Source: M3007 sp964621185
GTDB lineage: Bacteria > Bacteroidota > Bacteroidia > Chitinophagales > Saprospiraceae
Length of the DNA: 64,000 nt
Direction of reading: 5' to 3'
NCBI GenBank assembly: GCA_964621185.1
Contig: CAZULM010000027.1
Span: 1-64,000 of the forward strand
A program made the position numbers and the translations under genes. Below are positions 25,419 to 32,675 of the stretch, one piece after another (the stretch's first letter is position 1; every line of letters starts with the position of its first letter). The notes under the pieces were generated by a model. It made no database searches. It was given only the letters and a program-made list of their open reading frames with translations, and was not told the origin of the DNA.

Positions 25419-25490
25419 TTATAATCAATTGAACATCAGTTGAATCAATCATACTCAATCGCAAAAATCAGGCGAATCATAGTATATTCC
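25419..25490 (-). repeat. Dispersed repeat, copy i (reverse orientation)
   Basis: The reverse complement of copy d (16728): minus strand ATGATTCGCCTGATTTTTGC, then CAACTGATGTTCAATTGATT. Lies in the 241-base convergent spacer, which otherwise shows nothing. Confidence 0.55.
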
Positions 25491-25593
25491 CTACTTTTAG
25501 CCTACCCACAGGAAGCTTTCTCCCGGCGTTTACTTAATTGAACTGGTGGGCAGCGTAATGCACAAGTCTATCAAATTAGTGGTGATTTAATCC

Positions 25594-26448
25594 TCATAGC
25601 TGCCCCAACAGCCCCTTAAACCTCGGCTCCATTTCCTGGTACGACGCAGCGCTCAGCACTTCATTCCCATACCACACCCGCTCAAAAGCGCGGGTATTCT
25701 CCCGAAACTCCTTGCCCAACCTGTGCTCGCGCATCTCCCGCAGATAGTCGCGGTTCGTCTTTTCCCGCGACCACTTTATGCTGCCCTTTTCCGACAGCGC
25801 CTTGATGGTTTGCAGGTAGTACAGCCGGATACAAAGCGCATAATTGCCCGCAGCCAATGCTTCGCGCAAGAAGCGGTCCAGGTCGGTTTCATGGATGTAG
25901 GCATCCACGTTTTCGGCAGTGATCACCGTGCCGTCTTGCGCCTGCCCGATGCGACGGTTGCGGGGCGCCTGCAGGGTGCGGAAAATGCCGTAGGCGATGG
26001 CCGCTATGGCCAGGATGATGGCCAAAATTTGGAGTATTTTCCCGATTCCTGCCGTCGCCATATTCCAGCCGCTCATATCTGGGTACTGACCGGCGGCGCC
26101 CTGCTCTTTCACCGGCGTTGGCGGCGTGGGCCAGTCGTTGCTGTAATCCAGGCCGCTGCTGGCGCCATCCCATTGCCTTTTGTCCACTTTCCGCAAGGCT
26201 ACCGGCGGCACTGGCGGCGGAGTATAATCGCCATAATCATGTCCCGGCACTTCTTCAGCATATCGGGGCGACTCCCCCAAGACTGGATTGGCATCCTCCA
26301 GTTCCTCTATTTGGATTGAATCTGCAACCTGTGCCATAATATTTTGCGGCAACAGCAAGGCAACAGCAAGGCACAACACCAGCGCCCACGCCCGGCCAAG
26401 TGGCCGCTGGAAAAACAATTCAACTATCCTTAAATTGGACAAAACCAT
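25594..26448 (-). CDS. DUF4129 domain membrane protein
   Basis: A 284-residue protein with an N-terminal signal or anchor (about 18-38), a Pro-rich periplasmic stretch, a membrane helix (IGKILQILAIILAIAAIAYG, about 150-170), and a C-terminal DUF4129 helical domain (TDLDRFLREALAAGNYALCIR, then WSREKTNRDYLREM and AFERVWYGNEVL). In Bacteroidota this gene stands in the RDD-SpoIIM-DUF4129-DUF4350-MoxR-DUF58 cluster, linked with surface or gliding functions in some groups. Only SpoIIM and DUF4129 are together here; a DUF58 gene is 19 kb away. Confidence 0.85.
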   Translation of the reverse strand: MVLSNLRIVELFFQRPLGRAWALVLCLAVALLLPQNIMAQVADSIQIEELEDANPVLGESPRYAEEVPGHDYGDYTPPPVPPVALRKVDKRQWDGASSGLDYSNDWPTPPTPVKEQGAAGQYPDMSGWNMATAGIGKILQILAIILAIAAIAYGIFRTLQAPRNRRIGQAQDGTVITAENVDAYIHETDLDRFLREALAAGNYALCIRLYYLQTIKALSEKGSIKWSREKTNRDYLREMREHRLGKEFRENTRAFERVWYGNEVLSAASYQEMEPRFKGLLGQL

Positions 26449-26460
26449 AATCCAAGCTTA

Positions 26461-26488
26461 TTATCAAATTATCCCATTATCAAATTAT
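26461..26488. repeat. TTATCAAATTAT dispersed motif
   Basis: ATTATCAAATTATCCCATTA followed by TCAAATTATT. The same module is found near 54926, 59721 and 61294 upstream of pyrimidine genes. Confidence 0.55.
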
Positions 26489-28383
26489 TCCGCTTCCTCC
26501 CGCGCCAAGCCCCGAATCTGCCTTCCCTTTCCCACCTGCTCAATGCCCGCCTGCAAACTCCAGGCATCTGAAGCTTCCCGACAGGAATAGTACTGAAACG
26601 CCCCGCAATACGCCAAAAACATGTAGAACAAGTACAGGAAAAATACCGCCACACCGGTGGTAACTACTGCCATAAAATGCCGCATCGCCCCTCCCTCCGG
26701 CGGCACCAGCCAGCTGAACAACTCCAAGGCCATCGACCAGATCGGGGTATCCAAAAACAAAAAGAGCAACAAGCCCAGGTTGACCGTCAGGAAGCCCAGT
26801 ACCAGTATCGTGCCCCAGCGCGCTATGGAAAAAGCGCGCACCATGGCCTGGAGCGGATTAAGGGTCTCAAAGTAAATAATGGCGGCCCAAAGCGCCAAAA
26901 AGGGGTATGCCGCCATCGAAAAAAGCCATCCCGCCGCCGGGTTCTCAGCCCGCAGGAACAATACCATGCCCGGCATCAGCAGGGCAACTGGCATGACAGC
27001 AAGCACCATCCGCCCTACAGAAAATGGCTGTACATAGCGGTCGGAAGCCTGGGTTCCTTCGTCCTGTGAAGCAATCATCTCCCTTTCCACCGTCCTGAAC
27101 GCTACCACGGCGACCAAGGCCAACAACAGCAACTGAAAATAATAGAGGAAGGGAACTGTATCGCTGTCAAAAAAGTCAACGCATCCGCCCAGTACGCCTA
27201 AGGGGACACGGGAAAAGCTGAACAGCTCCCAAATATATTTTTCCGAAAACGACAGGATGTAGGCATGGAAAAGCAGCGCCGCGCCGATGGTGCTAAAAAA
27301 CAAAGCCCTGGCATAGCGCCGCAGCATGGTGAACACATCGCCCAATATTTCACCGGAAGTCTTCACCAGGTCGAAACGGATTGGCTCGTGGCGGGTGGGA
27401 GGCAGTTCTTTTGCTACTTCGGCCTTCAAAAAGCCCGTCGTCCGCGCTTTGTACCAGGGCAACCAGACAAAATAGCCCAGCACGAAAAACAGGGAGGTGG
27501 CGATGAACAAAGCCCGCACCACATCTGGGGTTTCGGTATAGCGCGTCAAGAAGCCTTCAAAGATCGCTGCCAAAATAATGATGGGCACGATGCCCAGGAA
27601 TATCACCAAGCCCTTCCGCATGGAGATTTGGAAGGCTTGCATGCGGCGGTAGGTGCCGGGGAAAAGAAGGCCCGAACCGGCCACCAGCCCCGCAGCGCCC
27701 GCGATGATGATGGCGCTGATTTCTAAGGTACCGTGTATCCAAATCGTGAGGAACGACTCCCAAAACACGCCTTTTTGGATAAAAAAGTACTGGAAAGCGC
27801 CTACCATGATGCCGTTGTAGAGCATTATCAGCAGGGTGCCGATGGAAGCCAGCACGCCCAGGATGGCCGTGCGAAAGGCCACAAAGAGGTTGTTGGCGGC
27901 TATGCCCACCGTCATGCCCAGGGGCCCCGACTGTTTGTACACCGCCATTGGGTCGCCATTTTGGATGTTTTCCAGCGTCATCTCCACGTAACCGTCGCCA
28001 AGTATCACGCGGGCGAAATCGGGGTTGATGATGCTGGAAAGTACCCCGATGCCGAAAGCCAGGGCAAACACCGAAAAAGCCAACAGCAGGGCCCGGCGGG
28101 TTTCCCACATGGTTTTGGGCAAGTCTTCGGTCCAGAACAGCTTGAGCCGCTCCACCGGGAAGCGCTTGCCCCGGTAAATGTTGTGGAACACCCGCTGGGC
28201 CATGGAATTGAGGAACACCCGCACCGAGCGGTTGGGGTAAAAGGTGCGGGCATACGACAGGTCGTCGGTGACCTGGATGAACAGTTCGTTCAGCTTGTCG
28301 GGGTCGCGGCGGTTATCGCGCAGCATCTGCTCGAATTCCGACCATTTTTCCTGGTTTTGCTCTATGAACTTGGTTTCTTTCAC
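26485..28383 (-). CDS. Stage II sporulation protein M-like membrane protein
   Basis: A 632-residue protein. The first half matches the SpoIIM/DUF95 family: N-terminal MKETKFIEQNQEKWSEFEQM, then DDLSYARTFYPNRSVRVFLN, and helices with AANNLFVAFRTAILG and IWIHGTLEISAIIIAGAAG (about residues 170-250). The second half adds about six more helices (370-620). The organism is not spore-forming as far as can be seen; such proteins in Bacteroidota occur with DUF4129 and DUF58 genes. It is upstream of the DUF4129 gene with a 36-base spacer. Confidence 0.85.
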   Translation of the reverse strand: MKETKFIEQNQEKWSEFEQMLRDNRRDPDKLNELFIQVTDDLSYARTFYPNRSVRVFLNSMAQRVFHNIYRGKRFPVERLKLFWTEDLPKTMWETRRALLLAFSVFALAFGIGVLSSIINPDFARVILGDGYVEMTLENIQNGDPMAVYKQSGPLGMTVGIAANNLFVAFRTAILGVLASIGTLLIMLYNGIMVGAFQYFFIQKGVFWESFLTIWIHGTLEISAIIIAGAAGLVAGSGLLFPGTYRRMQAFQISMRKGLVIFLGIVPIIILAAIFEGFLTRYTETPDVVRALFIATSLFFVLGYFVWLPWYKARTTGFLKAEVAKELPPTRHEPIRFDLVKTSGEILGDVFTMLRRYARALFFSTIGAALLFHAYILSFSEKYIWELFSFSRVPLGVLGGCVDFFDSDTVPFLYYFQLLLLALVAVVAFRTVEREMIASQDEGTQASDRYVQPFSVGRMVLAVMPVALLMPGMVLFLRAENPAAGWLFSMAAYPFLALWAAIIYFETLNPLQAMVRAFSIARWGTILVLGFLTVNLGLLLFLFLDTPIWSMALELFSWLVPPEGGAMRHFMAVVTTGVAVFFLYLFYMFLAYCGAFQYYSCREASDAWSLQAGIEQVGKGRQIRGLAREEAE

Positions 28384-28534
28384 GGGACAAGTATAAGGGG
28401 AGTTGATATAATTTTCACCACAGAGGGCTCAGAGTTTCGCAGAGGAATACACAGAGGATAATTTATTCGGTTTCAATAAACTATCCAACCCAGAAAATTT
28501 GGTGTATTTCGCTACAAAACGTTGCGATGAACTT

Positions 28535-28860
28535 AGAGCGTGTTTGACAGCCGTACACTTTTTTCTGTGCTGTTCGTTGGGTAAAAATGGAATAGTTCTT
28601 TGACATTCGAGAAAAAATGAATAGGAGGCAGACCTTTGGGTTATCTAACGACTCAAATGCTACCTCCTATGGGCAAAAGCCTACACAATAGTACGCTTGA
28701 ATTTTTAAAGTGTTATTCATCGAACTATCCCCTATAACACTCGTTATCAAGTGTTTGCGCGCAAATGAGAACCTCGCAAACAATATTTTCTCGAATATAT
28801 CAAAGAACTGGGAGCTTTTTTTTAATGATTACCCTTGAAAAAAGTGTACGGCTAACAAAC
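28535..28860. mobile_element. 318-bp MITE-like element, copy 1, with outer left end
   Basis: The core (28543-28860) is identical by eye to 32351-32668. Its ends are inverted repeats (AGCCGTACACTTTTTTC and its complement). Inside are subterminal inverted repeats at 28594-28615 and 28786-28809 (AGTTCTTTGA...), TAGGAGGCAG/CTACCTCCTA at 28622 and 28660, and a hairpin AGTGTTAT/ATAACACT at 28709 and 28734. The left flank adds AGAGCGTG (28535-28542), complementary to the right flank of copy 2. A 22-codon frame starts at 28670 (MGKSLHNSTLEFLKCYSSNY); it may be a transposase relic. Confidence 0.75.
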
Positions 28861-28904
28861 TACTTTTTGTTCATAAAGATCAGAGGCAATTGCATTGGCC
28901 GAGT

Positions 28905-29186
28905 TTAGATTACCTTATTTTCAAAAAATGTAATAATCTCGTTTTCTTCCTGTGAACATTCACCCTCTTTCGCTCGCATCTCGAGATATTTTGAGTACAG
29001 TTCAGCTAAGTGTGAAAGAAAATCCTTTTGAATGGAATTGAAATCACTTGTATAAAATTGGATTAATTCTCCTGAAGAAACGTAATAAGACTTTTTTGTA
29101 GGGAAGACTTGTACATCAACTTTCAAAGGTTCATTTAAAAGGCAGGGCGAGATGCCTTCTCCCTTATCGCAATAAAAAAATTGCAA
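28905..29186 (-). CDS. 93-residue hypothetical protein, low GC
   Basis: A small soluble protein (MQFFYCDKGEGISPCLLNEP at the start, acidic helical C-terminus SQEENEIITFFENKVI). Base composition is far more AT-rich than the surrounding core genes, consistent with recent transfer. The start codon lies 28 bases from the end of the IS element, so its own promoter is probably lost or lies in the IS. No family recognised. Confidence 0.5.
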   Translation of the reverse strand: MQFFYCDKGEGISPCLLNEPLKVDVQVFPTKKSYYVSSGELIQFYTSDFNSIQKDFLSHLAELYSKYLEMRAKEGECSQEENEIITFFENKVI

Positions 29187-29214
29187 TATTCTGAAAATTA
29201 ATATTATACAACAC

Positions 29215-30513
29215 TAGTGTCCGGTTCTAACTAAAACAAAGTCAATGAGTTATGACTATCATCGCCTGAGTTTTGTGAGTGACTATTCATAATCAATTGA
29301 TTTACAGGTGTTTTGTCAAAAACGGACACGCTTAAGATTTGTAAAATTTCGTTCATTGTTTGTGACGTTTTGAGTTTTTCTTTGAGGATTGCGACCAAAA
29401 CATAGGAGCAAACGGCTACCCAGATTTGGGTTTTTACGGCATTTGGTGTTTCTCCCCAGAATACTTTGATACGCAAATGTTGCTTAATCCACTTGAAAAA
29501 TAATTCAATTTGCCATCTGTTTTTGTAGAGCAATGGGATTTCCAGGGCGCTTGCTTCCAGGTGATTGGTAATAAAAACAAAGCTTTTCTTTAGTTCCTTG
29601 TCCTGATATTTGATTCGTCTGAGTTTCTGCGGGTAGTCATTTATGGCTTCCAGATTTTGAGGTACACAAGTTGATCACACGTCACGCCATCCGTTCGGTC
29701 AGTTGGGCGGGAGGACTGCCGCGTAAAAGCAAAATTCTTTTTTGCCCTGGTAACAAAAAATGCTTTTGCACTATGAATGGTAAATAACCGAGCCCAATCC
29801 AAGTACCCGCGGTCCATGATATAGAAGGCATCACGCTCAAACTCCAGCACATCCAAAACATTGACATCATGAACCAAACCATCTGTAATATGCACAAAAC
29901 AAGGTATTTGGCACCTAATATCAAGCAAAGTGTGCAGTTTTATCGCTCCTTTATGCTTTCTGAATTTTGCCCACCAGAAAACATCCAGACATAAATCGAT
30001 CGTGGTTGCATCTAATGCGTACAGTTGATTTTCCAAAGTTATCCCATCCAAATCGACAACTGGCCCCCGAAGGGTACGAGCTTTTTGAATTAACACTTGA
30101 GCAAAATCAGCATAAATCCGCCAGTCTCGTTGCTCATTTGCATCAGCCAATGTTGACCGGGAGATTCCTTTTGTCAAGCCGAAGTGATACAGCTTGCTTT
30201 GGTGTGCCTGTAAACAGGTTACCAAATCCCGAAGGCTCTCCCGGTGCGTTAACTGACCAAAACTCAAACTTAGAAATTGGTGCCAACAACTAAATTGACG
30301 AACCCGATGATTGCCATTGTAACGTTCAACACATTTGTTAAATTCGTTGTGATCCACAAGGCTAATCAACTGCGCAAAAACATATTTACCTTTGTTCATA
30401 CTTGCTCTCTTTTGAGCAAGATAATTTATTTCAAATCGTTTGAACCAAAATACCTTGTAATCAATTGTAAATCAAGCAATTACAAGGATTCTGTTTTTTT
30501 TAACCGGACACTA
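29215..30513. mobile_element. IS4-type insertion sequence
   Basis: Bounded by 12-bp inverted repeats TAGTGTCCGGTT (29215-29226) and AACCGGACACTA (30502-30513), total 1.3 kb. The outer TA on each side may be a 2-bp target duplication. It carries one transposase gene broken by a frameshift. It sits between the divergent 93-aa gene and the T9SS gene at 30524. Confidence 0.85.
29231..30399 (-). pseudogene. IS4-family transposase with DUF4372, frameshifted
   Basis: The N-terminal part (30399 to 29641) begins MNKGKYVFAQLISLVDHNEF and includes the DUF4372 domain, then LYALDATTIDLCLDVFWWA with the first catalytic Asp and HVNVLDVLEF-type strands. It stops after CDQLVYLKIWKP. In the next frame the coding continues without a gap: DYPQKLRRIKYQDKELKKSF, then YKNRWQIELFFKWIKQHLRI with the catalytic Glu. 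A single frameshift near 29660 joins both parts. IS4 elements of this group do not normally use programmed frameshifting, so the copy is probably inactive unless this is a sequencing error. Confidence 0.85.
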
Positions 30514-30523
30514 CTGATTGAAT

Positions 30524-32302
30524 ATGAAAAACAGGGTTTTGATAGTATTTGCCCTTGGCTTGTTAGGTTTTGCAGTGCATGCCCAAAAGCACGATTACAC
30601 TTGGCTTCCAGGTTCAGGAAAGATAGCCGAATACCCGTTCAACGGCATATTTTACTCTTGGGGAGGGATGATCATGGATTTCAACATACAATTCCCGCCT
30701 TCTATTACGAGACACAGTTTCGCCAAATCGATGTTAGTCCAAGCCAATATTTCTGACAAAAATGGGAATCTGATTGCCTACACCAATGGTTGCCATATTG
30801 TCAACAAATTGGATGAGATCATGGAGAACGGGGACACTATAAACCCAGGTTTGTTCCATACTGGCACTCAACAATGTAAGATTTATTACCCCGCCTATCA
30901 AGGCACTATTTTTCTGCCAGCACCGGGAAGTGACAATCTATATTATCTTTTCCACATGGGAATGGATATTTTGGACAGTTTCCCTTGGTTTGCAAGCCAG
31001 CGCTTTTACTATTCACTGCTCGACGCATCTGCCAACAACGGCCTCGGCAAAGTTCTGAACAAAAACAACATGTTGTACCAAAATGGCGGAATCGCGCCTT
31101 ATGTAAGCGCTACCAAACACGCCAATGGGCGGGATTGGTGGGTGATCACCACGCAGCGCTTTACAAATAACTATTATGTGTTCCTGCTTGAGCCCACAGG
31201 GCCAAAGTTTTCGCACAACCAGGTGATTGGTGAGCCAATGTCCCGGGGCAGCCAATGTTGTGGCCAAGCTGGTTTTTCGCCAGATGGGAACATCCACTTT
31301 AATGCAAGCCACAATACTGGCCTTCAACTTCTTGACTTTGACCGTTGTTCAGGTTATTTTTCAAATCCTATATTCATTGACTCCAGCTATATAGGGAAGT
31401 TCGGGCCAAACGGAGTAGCCATTTCAAAGGACAACCATTTCATATATGTATCCACTTCCCTATATGTGTACCAGTTTGACCTAACAGCCAATGACATATT
31501 GGCATCTAAAGTGTTCTTGGACTCTATCGACTATGTCCCAGACCCAGAAATAGGAAGTTACCTCGACCAAATGCTCGCCCCTGATGGCAAAATCTATATG
31601 GTATCGCTAAATTATATCCCAGATATGCCAGTTATCCATTTCCCGGAACGAAAAGGCCTGGCCTGTAAAGTAGAACAGCACGGCTTTAAGCTCCCTGCTT
31701 TGTACGGCAATGACTTCATCTTCAACTTCCCCCATTACCGCCTGGGCCCGGTCGACGGCTCCTCCTGTGATACCCTGGGCATCGACAACGTGCCCTTGGC
31801 GGAGTTCCGATGGGACTTTGAAGATACGCTCTCTCCGCTGCAGGTCACTTTCACAGAAGTGTGCAGCTATGAGCCAACGAACTGGCACTGGGATTTTGGC
31901 GACGGCAGCAGCAGCACGGAGCGCTATCCCGTGCACGCTTATGATAGTTCGGGCATCTATGAAGTTTGCCTCATTGTCAGCAATACCTATGGAGCAGACA
32001 CGCTATGCAAAACCCTGTACTTGGGCGTGTCGGCCTTGCAAAACCCACTAGTGCAAACGGCCATATCGGTGTTCCCAAACCCTTTCGATGAGCTGTTGGC
32101 GGTGTCAGTAGGAGTTGAAATCAAGCCGCTGCATTTTTTGCTCTACGATCAATTTGGCCGCTTGGTCAAGCAAGCGGAAATGGGTGTGGGTATCAATGAA
32201 GTACAGGTCAGCAATTTTGCGGCGGGGCTGTATTATTGGGAGCTGAGGTCGGGCAGGTTGCGAGTGCGGAGCGGGAAGCTGGTTAGGACGAAAAATGAAT
32301 GA
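30524..32302 (+). CDS. Secreted PKD-domain protein with T9SS sorting domain
   Basis: Start at the ATG 30524 (a TTG lies two codons earlier). The 592-residue protein has a signal peptide (MKNRVLIVFALGLLGFAVHA), a six- or seven-bladed propeller-like region (repeated F-S-P-D-G-x and I-S-K-D-N-H motifs), a PKD domain near 430-500 (WHWDFGDGSSS) and a type A sorting domain (ISVFPNPFDELL, LYDQFGRLVK, FAAGLYYWELRSG). The IS end is 10 bases before the ATG, so normal upstream signals are gone. It lies in the segment between the two 318-bp elements. Confidence 0.85.
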   Translation: MKNRVLIVFALGLLGFAVHAQKHDYTWLPGSGKIAEYPFNGIFYSWGGMIMDFNIQFPPSITRHSFAKSMLVQANISDKNGNLIAYTNGCHIVNKLDEIMENGDTINPGLFHTGTQQCKIYYPAYQGTIFLPAPGSDNLYYLFHMGMDILDSFPWFASQRFYYSLLDASANNGLGKVLNKNNMLYQNGGIAPYVSATKHANGRDWWVITTQRFTNNYYVFLLEPTGPKFSHNQVIGEPMSRGSQCCGQAGFSPDGNIHFNASHNTGLQLLDFDRCSGYFSNPIFIDSSYIGKFGPNGVAISKDNHFIYVSTSLYVYQFDLTANDILASKVFLDSIDYVPDPEIGSYLDQMLAPDGKIYMVSLNYIPDMPVIHFPERKGLACKVEQHGFKLPALYGNDFIFNFPHYRLGPVDGSSCDTLGIDNVPLAEFRWDFEDTLSPLQVTFTEVCSYEPTNWHWDFGDGSSSTERYPVHAYDSSGIYEVCLIVSNTYGADTLCKTLYLGVSALQNPLVQTAISVFPNPFDELLAVSVGVEIKPLHFLLYDQFGRLVKQAEMGVGINEVQVSNFAAGLYYWELRSGRLRVRSGKLVRTKNE

Positions 32303-32350
32303 TGAAAAATGGGCGGCTCCCGTTGCTTTTCTGTCTGAACCCGGATTTCT

Positions 32351-32675
32351 TTTGACAGCCGTACACTTTTTTCTGTGCTGTTCGTTGGGTAAAAATGGAA
32401 TAGTTCTTTGACATTCGAGAAAAAATGAATAGGAGGCAGACCTTTGGGTTATCTAACGACTCAAATGCTACCTCCTATGGGCAAAAGCCTACACAATAGT
32501 ACGCTTGAATTTTTAAAGTGTTATTCATCGAACTATCCCCTATAACACTCGTTATCAAGTGTTTGCGCGCAAATGAGAACCTCGCAAACAATATTTTCTC
32601 GAATATATCAAAGAACTGGGAGCTTTTTTTTAATGATTACCCTTGAAAAAAGTGTACGGCTAACAAACACGCTCT
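32351..32675. mobile_element. 318-bp MITE-like element, copy 2, with outer right end
   Basis: Core 32351-32668 repeats copy 1 without a visible difference. The right flank continues ACGCTCT (32669-32675), complementary to the left flank of copy 1, and reaches the stop codon (32675-32677) of the next minus-strand gene. The convergent spacer holds nothing else. Confidence 0.75.

Noticed and set aside
29641..29670. Programmed frameshift in the IS4 transposase
   Set aside because: No slippery run typical of programmed shifting is visible and this IS group normally has one frame; treated as mutation or sequence error.
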